Shown here piece after piece: positions 34,692-45,487 of a DNA stretch of 64,000 bases. Made by a program: the position numbers and the translations under genes. This DNA comes from Micromonospora aurantiaca ATCC 27029. GTDB lineage: Bacteria > Actinomycetota > Actinomycetes > Mycobacteriales > Micromonosporaceae. Under the pieces are notes generated by a model. That model worked only from the letters and a program-made list of their open reading frames with translations. It had not been told where the DNA came from and made no database searches. Position 1 is the first letter of the stretch, and the number at the start of each line of letters is the position of its first letter. The stretch is taken from NCBI RefSeq assembly GCF_000145235.1, contig NC_014391.1:248001-312000 (forward strand). The letters are read 5' to 3'.

Positions 34692-35120
34692 ATGCCGACG
34701 CAGACGGCGGCGGAGAAGCGGGCGCAGGCGCGTGAGGAGTACGACGCGTTCCTCGCCGGCTGCCCGAGCCGGCAACTCCTGGACCGGATCTCCGACAAGT
34801 GGGTGGCGCTGATCCTGGCCGCGCTCGGCCGCGACGGCCCGGACCGCAACGCGGAGCCGCAGGTCATGCGCTACTCCGAGCTGTCCCGTCGGCTGGCCGG
34901 GGTCAGTCAGAAGATGCTCACCCAGACGTTGCGGTCCCTGGAACGCGACGGCTTGGTCACCCGCACCGTGACGCCGAGCGTGCCGGTCACAGTCACCTAC
35001 GAGCTGACCGACCTCGGTCAGTCGCTGCACCGGCTGATGTACGGCATGAAGCTGTGGGCCGAGGCGCACATGGACGAGGTGCACGCCAACCGCGAGCGGT
35101 ACGACGCCGCCGATCGCTGA
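34692..35120 (+). CDS. HxlR-family transcriptional regulator
   Basis: 142 aa from the ATG with GGAGG eight bases upstream. HxlR features: an N-terminal Cys (FLAGCPSRQLLDRISDKWVALIL), winged helix with RYSELSRRLAGVSQKMLTQTLRSLERDGLVTR and wing VPVTVTYELTDLGQSL. The Cys near residue 26 could sense redox or electrophiles, as in related regulators. Divergent from the quinone oxidoreductase. Confidence 0.92.
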   Translation: MPTQTAAEKRAQAREEYDAFLAGCPSRQLLDRISDKWVALILAALGRDGPDRNAEPQVMRYSELSRRLAGVSQKMLTQTLRSLERDGLVTRTVTPSVPVTVTYELTDLGQSLHRLMYGMKLWAEAHMDEVHANRERYDAADR

Positions 35121-35139
35121 GCGGCCGGGCCGGGAATCT

Positions 35140-35152
35140 CCGAAACTTTCGG
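35140..35152 (+). promoter_or_regulatory. Xylanase-type operator palindrome
   Basis: CCGAAA-C-TTTCGG, a perfect 13-bp palindrome of the GAAA-x-TTTC class known upstream of actinomycete xylanase genes. It is 258 bp before the xylanase Shine-Dalgarno. Confidence 0.55.
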
Positions 35153-35194
35153 TCCGCGTCCCGGTTCTCGTTGCGCTTCGCTCTCATGGTCATG

Positions 35195-36016
<822 letters not shown>

Positions 36017-36113
36017 CGGTCCACCAGGACACCCAGGTTTAGCGGCTTTCCGGATGGCTATGAGGGGTATCGATCCGCAGACCCATGAGCAGACCCGCGA
36101 GCGAGGAGAGCCG

Positions 36114-36632
36114 ATGGCCAGCGTTGCGATCCCGTCCGACGATCCGACCCGTACCCTCGTCCACGCCCGTCCCGACGACCCCGCCCTCACGCACCTCGCC
36201 ATCGCGGGCGGCACCTACACGATCCTGGTCACCGGCGAGCAGACGGCCGGCCGGTACTGCCTGATCGACATGCGCGTTCCGCCCGGCGGTGGACCGCCTC
36301 CGCACCGGCACGACTTCGAGGAGATGTTCACGGTGCTCGACGGGGCGGTGGAGTTCACGTTCCGGGGCGAGCAGACCGTCGCGCGGGCCGGGGAGACAAT
36401 CAACATTCCGGCGAACGCGCCGCACTTCTTCCGTAACTCCTTCGACCAGCCCGCGCGGCTGCTGTGCATGTGCACGCCAGCCGGGCAGGACGAGTATTTC
36501 CTGCGCGTGGGCGACCGGGTGGACGGTCCCACCTCGCCGCCGCCGGCTCTCACCGACGAGGAGCAGGCCGAGCGCCGGAACCGGGCCGCCGCGCTGGCCG
36601 CCGAGTACCGCTCGGAGTTGCTTGTCCCTTGA
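36114..36632 (+). CDS. Cupin-domain protein
   Basis: 172 aa from the ATG with GAGGAG upstream. Single conserved barrel: motif 1 PPPHRHDFEEMFTVLDGAVEFTF gives His, His and Glu metal ligands, and motif 2 GETINIPANAPHFFRN gives the last His. Probably a metal-binding dioxygenase-like or regulatory cupin; substrate unknown. It lies inside the 2.2-kb inverted segment, so its ancestral orientation was leftward, downstream of the methyltransferase. Confidence 0.88.
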   Translation: MASVAIPSDDPTRTLVHARPDDPALTHLAIAGGTYTILVTGEQTAGRYCLIDMRVPPGGGPPPHRHDFEEMFTVLDGAVEFTFRGEQTVARAGETINIPANAPHFFRNSFDQPARLLCMCTPAGQDEYFLRVGDRVDGPTSPPPALTDEEQAERRNRAAALAAEYRSELLVP

Positions 36633-36647
36633 CCCGGCGGGCACGAG

Positions 36648-36938
36648 TCAGGCGTGCCGGGCGGCGATCTCTCGCAGGCCTTCGTGGAACGTGACCATCT
36701 CGGTGTCGCTCTGGTCGATGGTCCGCAGGCGGCGGGTCACGCCCTCAACGAGCGCTGCCGCGATTCGCTCGGCTCGATCCGGTTCCATGCCCGGCAGCCT
36801 CAGCAGGCCCATCGCCCGGGCGGGCCACAAATGTAGCTCCAGGTCGTCGTCCTGGAGCATCCCGGCCGGCACCGACTCGATGATGTTCGCGTAGACGCGA
36901 CCCTGGATGTACCACTCCCGGTCGGCGTCGAAGACCAC
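36648..36938 (-). CDS. Small hypothetical protein
   Basis: 96 aa. Mixed alpha/beta with MVFDADREWYIQGRVYANIIESVPAGM and an alpha-helical end. No family recognised. Also inside the inverted segment; in the ancestral order it would have followed the xylanase on the same strand. It ends 15 bp past the cupin stop, in convergent orientation. Confidence 0.6.
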   Translation of the reverse strand: MVFDADREWYIQGRVYANIIESVPAGMLQDDDLELHLWPARAMGLLRLPGMEPDRAERIAAALVEGVTRRLRTIDQSDTEMVTFHEGLREIAARHA

Positions 36939-37021
36939 GATGACTATTGCCGTCTCCGCTCCCCCGTGCGCCCGGCCGCCTCACACACTCCGATCCAGCC
37001 TAGTGCTCAGAGACGCGACGA

Positions 37022-37055
37022 GCGGGCCCGGTGTTCGCGTCCACACCGGGCCCGC
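37022..37055 (-). terminator. Strong hairpin terminator after the xylanase C-terminal part
   Basis: GCGGGCCCGGTGT (37022-37034) and ACACCGGGCCCGC (37043-37055): 13 perfect pairs, 8-base loop, 28 bp after the stop codon of the leftward gene. Travelled with the inverted segment. Confidence 0.8.
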
Positions 37056-37082
37056 CCGTCGCGCGCCTTCCGTACGAGGAGG

Positions 37083-38720
<1,638 letters not shown>

Positions 38721-38724
<4 letters not shown>

Positions 38725-39017
38725 CGTGGGGGCACCGCTCTCGATGTGATCTCCGCCGACGGTGGCCGCTGCCGTGCTGCTGGCATCGGTTGGTCGGCTT
38801 CTCTCGTCCAACCGAGAAAGCGCCGGTGCAGCATCCCGGCCGGCGTCCACGGCATGTCCTCGGTGGCCTGGATGAGGTAGGAGCCGAGGTAGAGCGCCAG
38901 CGACACCGGCGCGCCGGCGAACTCCGCGCGTAGCTCCTGCTTCCGCGTAGGGCAAGGCCAGGGCAGGTCGCAGCCGCCACAGCTCCATACCGGCATCACC
39001 GGACCGTGGGTGGTCAC
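38721..39017 (-). CDS. Small CGGC/WPCP protein, last gene of a five-gene micro-operon
   Basis: 98 aa, GTG start overlapping the previous stop (GTGA, 39014-39017). Zinc-like Cys set PVWSCGGCDLPWPCPTRKQ followed by ELRAEFAGAPVSLALYLGSYL. Proteins of this type in Micromonosporaceae and Streptomyces are often labelled flavin reductase, but no flavin-binding fold fits this size. Function unknown; always near XRE regulators in my experience of the family, so a developmental or regulatory role is guessed. Confidence 0.7.
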
Positions 39018-39193
39018 CGCACACCATCCAGGAAACGAGCGGTGATCGTCCGTGCCTGCCGGCTGGTCGCCCACTCAACCTGCCAGCACGGGTACGGAGT
39101 CAGCCGCGACCACCAGGCGCGGCAGCCGGTGCACATGCCGTCGAAGCCTCGGACATGCACGGCCAGGATCGCCTGCTCCTGGTCGTCCTTCAC
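39014..39193 (-). CDS. 59-residue CTGC protein, micro-operon gene 4
   Basis: GTG start preceded by GGAGAGGA and overlapping the previous stop as GTGA (39190-39193). Contains GFDGMCTGCRAWWSRLTPYPCWQVEWA: three Cys plus aromatic residues, likely a tiny zinc-binding protein. No known function. Confidence 0.65.
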   Translation of the reverse strand: MKDDQEQAILAVHVRGFDGMCTGCRAWWSRLTPYPCWQVEWATSRQARTITARFLDGVR

Positions 39194-39420
39194 TGCGGGT
39201 CCTCTCCCGGCCAGTAGCCACGATTGATGGGAATTCGGTGCCGGGCACAACACGGCAGGTCGGCTCCGCAGCGGCAGATCCGCCGCCATTTGCGCCAGCA
39301 CCAGACCGGCCGATGCCTCCGGGCGAAAGTGAGGGCCGTCGCGATCAGGTACTCCTCGTACGAGACGTGCCGCCTGCTCGGAGGCATCCGGCCGCGCCCG
39401 CCGATGGCCATCCGGCTCAC
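39190..39420 (-). CDS. 76-residue basic Cys-rich protein, micro-operon gene 3
   Basis: GTG start overlapping the previous stop (GTGA, 39417-39420); an ATG lies three codons further on. Sequence features: RRHVSYEEYLIATALTFAR helix, then WCWRKWRRICRCGADLPCC with five Cys, and a basic tail. Probably metal-binding. Not recognised. Confidence 0.65.
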   Translation of the reverse strand: MSRMAIGGRGRMPPSRRHVSYEEYLIATALTFARRHRPVWCWRKWRRICRCGADLPCCARHRIPINRGYWPGEDPQ

Positions 39421-39620
39421 CGCTGCTTCGTCGGGACGTCCGGCGCCGGCCCTCGGTCGTCCTGGGATCGCCGTAGCTGCGCTGCGTGGTCGAGTAACCG
39501 CTGGCGAGCCGCCACGTACTCGGCGTCCTGGTACTGCTGCCCTCTCCGGGGCGGTGGTTGGGGCTTGGGTTGCCGGAGCAGCCACCGGAAGAACTGGTCC
39601 AGGTGGCCACGCGTCGTCAC
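39417..39620 (-). CDS. 67-residue polar protein, micro-operon gene 2
   Basis: GTG start overlapping the previous stop (GTGA, 39617-39620). Begins MTTRGHLDQFFRWLLRQP, Pro-rich centre, then a charged helix QDAEYVAARQRLLDHAAQLRR. No Cys. Not recognised; kept because of the unbroken chain of overlaps. Confidence 0.6.
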   Translation of the reverse strand: MTTRGHLDQFFRWLLRQPKPQPPPRRGQQYQDAEYVAARQRLLDHAAQLRRSQDDRGPAPDVPTKQR

Positions 39621-39745
39621 GAGCCTGCCCGCTCAGGGCCGGAGACGGCGTCCCATTCCGGCACGCCATTCGGGTCGTCGGCATCGAAGTCCATGCCGGA
39701 CACGGTTCCGTTGACTGAGCTTCGGCGACCATGTCGAGAGGTCAT
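39617..39745 (-). CDS. Micro-operon gene 1 (about 42 residues)
   Basis: ATG at 39745 lies inside the palindrome 39742-39760 and might be translated leaderless; a second ATG at 39694 would give 25 residues. Ends MDFDADDPNGVPEWDAVSGP, acidic. Its TGA forms the first GTGA overlap of the chain. Very short, so the start is uncertain. Confidence 0.45.
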   Translation of the reverse strand: MTSRHGRRSSVNGTVSGMDFDADDPNGVPEWDAVSGPERAGS

Positions 39746-39760
39746 GTCACGGTGACATGA
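39742..39760 (+). promoter_or_regulatory. 19-bp palindromic operator of the micro-operon/XRE pair
   Basis: TCATGTCAC-G-GTGACATGA, perfect 9-bp arms, in the 98-bp gap between the leftward micro-operon and the XRE gene at 39843. Expected binding site of the XRE regulator. Confidence 0.65.
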
Positions 39761-39842
39761 GCACATTCGACCTGCTGGTGCGCCGACCGTAGGCTCCGGG
39801 CTGAGCACCTTGGGTAGTCGCCCGACAACGCTGGGAGCCGTT

Positions 39843-41264
39843 GTGCTGCTAGGGAATCTCCGGATACCTGATGACCTCTGGTCGCGAGAGGACGTGCACA
39901 CCGCCTTGGCGAGCCGTGACATAGGCGCACTGTTCCGGCTGCTCGCCCGGCACACGGGTGCAAGCCAAACCCGCATAGGTGCGGCCGTCGGCCTTGAGCA
40001 GGGCTACGTCAGCCGCATCATCGCCGGCCGACGGGTGACCTCGATCGACGTGCTGGAACGGATCGCCACCGGTTGTGGCATGCCCGACGACGCCCGGATG
40101 ACCCTGGGCCTCGCGCCCCGCCCGCGGTCATATCGCCCGGCCATGGCGGATCACTCCCGCGGTCGGCACAGTGACGTGCCGGCCAACCGGTCCTGGCGCG
40201 AGGACGTCCGGGCGGCCGCGCAGCTATGGGAAGGCGATGTGAACCGTCGAGACATGCTTCGCCAGACAGTGTTCAGCTCCACGGCATACACCCTGCCCGC
40301 CCTACGCTGGTTCACCGCCACCACGGCGCAGCCCGTCGACCAGGAGGGGCGACGGGCAGTCGGTCAACCCGACATCGACACCATCCGCCAGATGACCGCC
40401 ACCTATCGGCGACTCGACAACCAGTACGGCGGCGGGCACGCGCGCGACAACGTCACCCGCTTTCTGCACCACGAGGTCACACCCCTGGTCATCGAGGGCC
40501 GGTACGACCCGGCGACCGGACGCAGACTGCTCATCGCCGTTGCCGAACTGGCCCAACTCGCCGGTTGGCAGGCGTACGACATGGCCGAACACGGCCTCGC
40601 GCAGCGCTACCTCACTCAGGCCCTGGACCTGGCCAGAACGGCCGGCGACGCCGGGCTGGGCGCCGAGATCCTCGCCGCGATGAGCCACCAGGCCACCTAC
40701 CTCGGGCACGCCGCCACGGGCATCGACCTCGCCCGCGCCGCCCGGCAAACGGCACAGCGCGCCGGTCTCACCGTCCTGACTGCCGAAGCGCTGGTCATGG
40801 AAGCCCACGCTCACGCTGTCGCCCTCCACGAACGTGACTGCGCCGCCGCGCTTCACCAAGCAGAGCAAGCCCTGGACCGCGCGGACCGCAGCAGCGACCC
40901 GCAATGGCTCGGCTACTTCGACGAGGCGTACCTGTCGGCCAAGTTCGGCCATTGCTTTCACGCGCTCGGCCAACACCGTCGAGCTGAACGCTTCGCGGCT
41001 CGCTCCCTGAAGATGGACGAGCGCTACGTACGCGGGAAGGCGTTCAACCTCGCCCTGCTGGCCAGCGTCCACGCTCGCCACGGCGAGCCGGAACGTGCCA
41101 GCGCCATCGGCACGGAAGCCCTCACCCTGACCACACAGCTACGGTCGGCCCGTGCCGTCCGTTACGTGCGCGACCTGCAAACCGGTCTGACACCTCACCG
41201 CCGCAAGCCAGCAGTACGGCAGTTCATCACCCGGGTCGACGCGGCACTCGGCCAACGGCGCTGA
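39843..41264 (+). CDS. XRE-family regulator with TPR-like C-terminal domain
   Basis: 473 aa; GTG at 39843 has GGGAG five bases upstream. HTH_XRE (ASQTRIGAAVGLEQGYVSRIIAGRRVTSIDVLERIATGCG, about residues 40-80), linker, then helical repeats (AEHGLAQRYLTQALDLARTAGDAGLGAEIL and following, about 240-420) like TPR modules that bind peptides or proteins. Its stop abuts the convergent Nudix stop (41264/41265). Regulator-Nudix pairs of this kind are frequent in Micromonosporaceae. Confidence 0.88.
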   Translation: MLLGNLRIPDDLWSREDVHTALASRDIGALFRLLARHTGASQTRIGAAVGLEQGYVSRIIAGRRVTSIDVLERIATGCGMPDDARMTLGLAPRPRSYRPAMADHSRGRHSDVPANRSWREDVRAAAQLWEGDVNRRDMLRQTVFSSTAYTLPALRWFTATTAQPVDQEGRRAVGQPDIDTIRQMTATYRRLDNQYGGGHARDNVTRFLHHEVTPLVIEGRYDPATGRRLLIAVAELAQLAGWQAYDMAEHGLAQRYLTQALDLARTAGDAGLGAEILAAMSHQATYLGHAATGIDLARAARQTAQRAGLTVLTAEALVMEAHAHAVALHERDCAAALHQAEQALDRADRSSDPQWLGYFDEAYLSAKFGHCFHALGQHRRAERFAARSLKMDERYVRGKAFNLALLASVHARHGEPERASAIGTEALTLTTQLRSARAVRYVRDLQTGLTPHRRKPAVRQFITRVDAALGQRR

Positions 41265-41831
41265 CTACAGCTCACCCCTAGCCCTGCGCGCCACCAGTTC
41301 CAACACGGCGATCACCGTGCCGGCACCAACGATCTCTCCCTCGGAGACGAGTCGTCGCGCCTCCCCCAGCGGAATCCAAGCCACCCGCTCGGTCTCGTTG
41401 ACGTCCACGGGGGCGCCGATGTGCTCCGCCTCCCGGGCAAGGAACAGCAAGTTTTCGGCGTCCGCGGTCGCCACCCACGGCTGAAACGACAGCAACGGCT
41501 CGACTGCCTCGGGACGCCACCCGGTCTCCTCCTCGACCTCCCGGACCGCGCACTTCGCCGGATCCTCGCCCTCGTCGACGTAGCCGCCGGGCAGCTCCCA
41601 CACCCACCGGTCGAAGACAAACCGGTGCCGTCGCATCAGAAGCAGGCGCTCCTGGCCGTCGAGCACGGCAACCATGGCCGATCGGGGTGCCCGGATCACG
41701 TACTGCTCGAAGCGAACCCCGTCCGGAAGCTCCACGTCCGCGATGCTCAACCGGGAGCGCCGGCTGCCGTCCACGACCCGCTCACCATGAATCGTCCACC
41801 GCGTCGACCTGCCAGCCACTTCGTCCGTCAC
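41265..41831 (-). CDS. Nudix hydrolase
   Basis: 188 aa from a GTG. Full Nudix box: GGYVDEGEDPAKCAVREVEEETGW, i.e. G-x5-E-x7-REVxEExGW, so Mg-binding Glu residues are present. ADP-ribose or nucleotide-sugar pyrophosphatase-like by the N-terminal strands (VRFEQYVIRAPRSAMVAVL). The IS3 element begins 73 bp upstream of its start, so its native promoter may be cut off. Confidence 0.92.
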   Translation of the reverse strand: MTDEVAGRSTRWTIHGERVVDGSRRSRLSIADVELPDGVRFEQYVIRAPRSAMVAVLDGQERLLLMRRHRFVFDRWVWELPGGYVDEGEDPAKCAVREVEEETGWRPEAVEPLLSFQPWVATADAENLLFLAREAEHIGAPVDVNETERVAWIPLGEARRLVSEGEIVGAGTVIAVLELVARRARGEL

Positions 41832-41970
41832 TCGGCCAGTATCCGACCGGTGGCGCCGGAACGCTGTCGAGCGGTGCCCCGACGACTCGACTCGGTCCCG
41901 ACCGTGAGCTACCCCCGCTTTCATGGAGCTTCTTGATCATGGTCTGATGGCCGTGGGGAGGAAGTTGTCC

Positions 41971-42282
41971 GTGGCAGCACCGAAGAAGTACCCCGATGAG
42001 CTACGTCAGCGCGCTGTGCGTTTGTACCGCGAGTCGGATCCGAAGCCGGTGATCCGGCGCCTGGCCGAGCAGCTTGGTGTGCATCACGAGGCGTTGCGGA
42101 ACTGGATCCGCCAAGCCGAGGCCGACGCCGACGAGCGTCACGACCGGCCGACCAGCGAGATGGCGGAGGAGAACCGCCGGCTGCGCAGGGAGGTCGCCGA
42201 GTTGCGGCGGGCGAACGAGATCCTGAAGGCCGCGAGCGCGTATTTCGCGGCGGAGCTCGACCCGACCCGGCGACGGTCATGA
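41971..42282 (+). CDS. IS3-family transposase OrfA
   Basis: 103 aa from a GTG with GGAGGAAG six bases upstream. Helix-turn-helix (KKYPDELRQRAVRLYRESDPKPVIRRLAEQLGVHHEALRNWIRQ) and a leucine-zipper-like coil (EENRRLRREVAELRRANEILKAASAYF). Binds the terminal repeats. The OrfB frame is -1 relative to it, allowing an OrfAB fusion by frameshifting, though no A-rich slippery run is seen; the ATGA overlap also permits restart. Confidence 0.93.
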   Translation: MAAPKKYPDELRQRAVRLYRESDPKPVIRRLAEQLGVHHEALRNWIRQAEADADERHDRPTSEMAEENRRLRREVAELRRANEILKAASAYFAAELDPTRRRS

Positions 42283-43205
42283 GGTTCATCCACGAACACC
42301 GTGACCAGTTCGCGGTCGCGCTCCTGCTACGGGTCCTCAACATCGGCGCCTCGACCTACTACGCGTGGGTGAAGCAGGTCGAGCAGCCCTGCGACCGCGA
42401 CGTGGTCGACCTGGGTCTGGTCTCCAACATCCACGAGATCTGGGAGACATCGGGGCGCACCTACGGCGCTGACCGGGTCCACCGGCAGCTACGCCGTGAC
42501 GGCATCCGCGTGGGCCGTAAGCGGGTCGAGCGGTTGATGGCGCAGCAGGGCTGGCAGGGCGCGTTCCTGCGTCGAGGCTGGCGCGGCGGCTCCACGAAGC
42601 AGGATCCCCGGCACACGCCGGCGCCGGATCTGGTCAACCGGCAGTTCACCGCCGACGGGCCGAACCGGCTCTGGGTCGCCGACGCCACCCGCATCCCCTG
42701 CGGTGAGGGCGTGTTCTGGTTGGCTGCGGTCCGCGATGCGTTCTCCCGCCGGATCGTTGGGTGGAAGACCTCCGACCGCTGCGACACCGACCTGATCCTC
42801 GCCGCCCTCGAATACGGCATCTGGTCGCGCGACGTCCGCGACGGCCAGTTGATCCACCACTCAGATCGCGGGTCGAACTACACGTCGTTTCGCTTCGCGG
42901 AACGCTTACAGGACAACGGGATCCTGCCCTCGATGGGATCCGTCGGCGACTCCTACGACAACGCGCTGATGGAGAACTTCTGGTCGACGTTGAAGATCGA
43001 ACTCGTCTACCGCACGAGCTGGCGGACCCGCGACGAGGCCGAGAACGCGATCTTCGCCTACATCGACGGCTGGTACAACACCCGCCGCATCCAGAAGGAA
43101 CTGGACTACCTCAGCCCGAACGAGTACGAGACCGCCTGGCACACCCGCCAGACGCAACCATCCGAGCCACCTATCGCCACCCCTGCGCCAGCCGGCAGCA
43201 GGTAA
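42279..43205 (+). CDS. IS3-family transposase OrfB (DDE integrase)
   Basis: 308 aa. HTH_21-like part (SGRTYGADRVHRQLRRDGIRVGRKRVERLM), then the rve core with the DDE residues in VADATRI, HHSDRGSNYTS and NALMENFWSTLKIEL, and the usual YNTRRIQKELDYLSPNEYE ending. ATG overlaps the OrfA stop as ATGA. Confidence 0.95.
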   Translation: MRFIHEHRDQFAVALLLRVLNIGASTYYAWVKQVEQPCDRDVVDLGLVSNIHEIWETSGRTYGADRVHRQLRRDGIRVGRKRVERLMAQQGWQGAFLRRGWRGGSTKQDPRHTPAPDLVNRQFTADGPNRLWVADATRIPCGEGVFWLAAVRDAFSRRIVGWKTSDRCDTDLILAALEYGIWSRDVRDGQLIHHSDRGSNYTSFRFAERLQDNGILPSMGSVGDSYDNALMENFWSTLKIELVYRTSWRTRDEAENAIFAYIDGWYNTRRIQKELDYLSPNEYETAWHTRQTQPSEPPIATPAPAGSR

Positions 43206-43274
43206 CCACCGCTCCATCAAAGCGGGGGGAACTCACCGCCGCTTCCTCCGCGCCGGATGTACGAACCCTGCTCA

Positions 43275-43646
43275 TCAGGCTGACAGGCACGGCCAGGATT
43301 GAGGCCACGCTTCCAGGCGAATGACTATTCGCAGGAGGCTTGCCTCAAACGCGGCCTCATCAAGATCGCCTCCCCGGCGTCGGGACCACAACTCGCTCAG
43401 GTCATCTTCGATGGCACCAAGTTCGACGAGTCGGTCGGCGCAGGCGAGGCTTCTCTGACGCGCCTCGGCCGGGTTGCCGGAGTCGGTGGCCATCTTGTCT
43501 GTGACCACGGTCAGTGTGCAGCGTGCCTCTGCCGTGATGCCACGGCCGGCGGTCTCGACTGCCCGCAGAGTCCCTTCGGGCCCTCGAACGATCTCGACGA
43601 ACAGGCCGAGCAACCGTGAATTGCGTACGAGAGGTCCGTCCGTCAT
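43275..43646 (-). CDS. Hypothetical protein stranded between two insertion sequences
   Basis: 123 aa from the ATG with a GAGGGTGG Shine-Dalgarno. Mixed: RNSRLLGLFVEIVRGPEGTLRAVET, a helix TVVTDKMATDSGNPAEARQRSLACADRLVELGA and an acidic end. No family recognised. Its promoter side is 10 bp from the CTAG target of the IS701-like element, so expression is probably disturbed. Confidence 0.6.
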   Translation of the reverse strand: MTDGPLVRNSRLLGLFVEIVRGPEGTLRAVETAGRGITAEARCTLTVVTDKMATDSGNPAEARQRSLACADRLVELGAIEDDLSELWSRRRGGDLDEAAFEASLLRIVIRLEAWPQSWPCLSA

Positions 43647-43660
43647 CGCCCACCCTCTAG

Positions 43661-45091
43661 TACTCCAGCCGGGGATTGTGATCACGGCTCGGTGAGGGCT
43701 TGCCGGGCGTAGTGGCTGGTCATGGCTCGTTGTTGGTGACGGCGTCGGCGTACGGACCAGAGCAGTGGGTCGCAGTGGCGGCGGGTGGGTTCGATGATCA
43801 GGATGTTGAACAGGTGGCGTAGTTCGTTGGCGGTCAGCGCGATCAGCCCGGCCGGGTCGGGACGGCTGCGGTGGGTGGTCGCGGCGGCGAGGAAGGCGTG
43901 GGCGAGGATCGCCAGGGTGGTCCAGCGGTGCCAGGACGTCCAGCGGCGGTTCTGGTGCTGGTCCAGGCCGAGTCCGGTCTTCGCGGCTTGGAACGACTCT
44001 TCGATCTTCCAGCGGCGGCCGGCCACCAGGACGAGGCTGCGTAGCGGGACGGTCTCGGATGCCCAGCAGCGGTAGAAGGCCAGCTCACCGGTGCGGCGGT
44101 TGCGGCGGATCAGCAGCCAGTGGTGCCCGCCGTGGGCGTCGGCGGCGTGTGGCAGTGCGGTGAAGGACCAGTCGTAGTAGCGGTAGCCTTTCGCGCCTCG
44201 ACCCGCGGAGAGCCGCTGCCAGGCGGTGGCGGGAAGACCGGCGGCGAGGGCGTCAGCGCGGTAGACGCCAAGGCCGGTGGTCACCTGATGAGAGCAGGCC
44301 ACGGCCAAGACGTAGCCCAGTCGCAGCTGTCGGAGCTGGGCTGCCAGGCGTGGATCGTTGCCGTAGGCCTCGTCGCCGGCTACCCATCGACACGGCAGCC
44401 CGGCGGTGACCGCTGCGGTGATCATCCGAGACGACAGCTGTGGCTTGGTCGCGAACCGCACCTGCTCAGGGACGCCGGCCTCGGCGCGGCGCTCAGGGTC
44501 GTCGCACCAGGATTTGGGGAGGTAGAGCGCCGTGTCGAGCATCGCGTGACCAGCATCGGTGGCGTAGACGAGGTGCACGGCCACCTGACAGTTCTCGATC
44601 TTCCCGGCGGTGCCCGAATACTGCCGCTGCACGCCGACGGTGTGCCGGCCCTTCTTCAGATCGCCCGTCTCGTCGATGACCAGCACAGCCTCAGCATCAC
44701 CGAGGTGGTGGCCGACGAACTCACGGACATCGGCACGGACCTCGGCATCGTCCCACTTCACCCGGGTCAGCAGGTCCTGCATCCCATCCGGACCCGCGTC
44801 ACCGGCATGCTCCGCGATCGTCCAGCAGTTTTTCCGCGGTAACGGCGCCAGCAAGCCCCGAACGAAGTCACACACCCGACGGCGAGGCTCTGGCCTGCGG
44901 AAACGCTGCCCGATCGTCAGCATCAGGTCGTCGAACAACACCCGCCACCGCTGGGCGTCTACCCTGTATCCGGCAGCCACCGCTGCATCATGGTCAGTCC
45001 ACACAACCGCCCATGATCGACGGTGGCTGCCCTCGTTCCCGCACCACACCGAACCGCAGCTCAGCCAAGGTCAACAACCCCGGCTGGAGTA
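43661..45091 (-). mobile_element. Complete IS701-like insertion sequence
   Basis: Inverted repeats begin TACTCCAGCCGGGG at both ends (43661-43674 and 45078-45091) and stay similar further in. The 4-bp CTAG is duplicated at 43657-43660 and 45092-45095, the target type of IS701. The transposase frame is full length. Confidence 0.92.
43682..45049 (-). CDS. IS701-family transposase
   Basis: 455 aa from a GTG at 45049; an in-frame GTG at 45007 (441 aa) is an alternative since no clear Shine-Dalgarno marks either. DDE_5-type core: AVLVIDETGDLKKGRHTVGVQRQYSGTAGKIENCQ (first Asp), CRWVAGDEAYGND (second) and RRWKIEESFQAAKTGLGLDQHQ (catalytic Glu). Ends inside the element, 21 bp from its left end. Confidence 0.93.
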   Translation of the reverse strand: MWCGNEGSHRRSWAVVWTDHDAAVAAGYRVDAQRWRVLFDDLMLTIGQRFRRPEPRRRVCDFVRGLLAPLPRKNCWTIAEHAGDAGPDGMQDLLTRVKWDDAEVRADVREFVGHHLGDAEAVLVIDETGDLKKGRHTVGVQRQYSGTAGKIENCQVAVHLVYATDAGHAMLDTALYLPKSWCDDPERRAEAGVPEQVRFATKPQLSSRMITAAVTAGLPCRWVAGDEAYGNDPRLAAQLRQLRLGYVLAVACSHQVTTGLGVYRADALAAGLPATAWQRLSAGRGAKGYRYYDWSFTALPHAADAHGGHHWLLIRRNRRTGELAFYRCWASETVPLRSLVLVAGRRWKIEESFQAAKTGLGLDQHQNRRWTSWHRWTTLAILAHAFLAAATTHRSRPDPAGLIALTANELRHLFNILIIEPTRRHCDPLLWSVRRRRHQQRAMTSHYARQALTEP

Positions 45092-45235
45092 CTAGCTGTT
45101 CGGCCCGCTGCCGCTTCGGAGAGCATCCCCGACACGGAGGTCGGGCTGGCGGTTGGTCCACTGCTGCACTTCGCTGCGGTACCGCCCCGATAATGGCAAC
45201 AGCGACCCCAGTCGGGGCCACTGACCTGTGGGAGA

Positions 45236-45265
45236 GTGGGCCGCCAGGGACTCGAACCCTGAACC
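45236..45265 (-). other. Attachment site att (distal copy, tRNA-Lys 3' fragment)
   Basis: Identical to 51019-51048 over 30 bp: acceptor strand plus T arm of tRNA-Lys. The rest of a tRNA cannot be folded here and CCA is replaced by CTC, so it is not a gene. Confidence 0.88.
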
Positions 45266-45371
45266 CCTCCGGCGTTCTGTGGATCAACTCAGATCGGGCG
45301 CATCGGTGTCCTGACCTGCACGGGGATTCTCGTTTCCTTGCAGCGGTTGACAGCCCTTGTCGGCGTCAGTC

Positions 45372-45396
45372 GTGCCCGGCTTGTGCCCGACGATCT
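45372..45396 (+). repeat. Arm-type repeat, left copy
   Basis: Two GTGCCCG half-sites 11 bp apart (45372 and 45383) followed by ACGATCT. The 25-bp unit matches 50958-50982 at 22 positions in the same orientation. Both copies lie inside the element near its two ends, as expected of integrase arm-type sites. Confidence 0.45.
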
Positions 45397-45487
45397 TGGA
45401 AGTCCATCGCCTACCGTCCGTGCCCTGGTTCCGACCTCAACCCCCGTCGTGGGGAGCCGGGTTGGCGGTGCTGGGTGGTGTCAACGG

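Larger units (their letters stand above)
41905..43235 (+). mobile_element. Complete IS3-family insertion sequence
   Basis: Terminal inverted repeats at 41905-41929 and 43211-43235 match at 22 of 25 positions (outer part TGAG, core CCCCCGCTTT). The 3-bp target CCG is duplicated at 41902-41904 and 43236-43238, as usual for the family. Two overlapping transposase frames are open, so the copy looks active and rather recent. Confidence 0.92.

Noticed and set aside
41905..45091. Composite transposon formed by the two insertion sequences
   Set aside because: The elements belong to different families (IS3 and IS701), have different ends and each has its own target duplication.
45236..45265. Second tRNA-Lys gene
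   Set aside because: Only the 3' 30 bases match; no D or anticodon arm can be formed, so it is an att duplicate.
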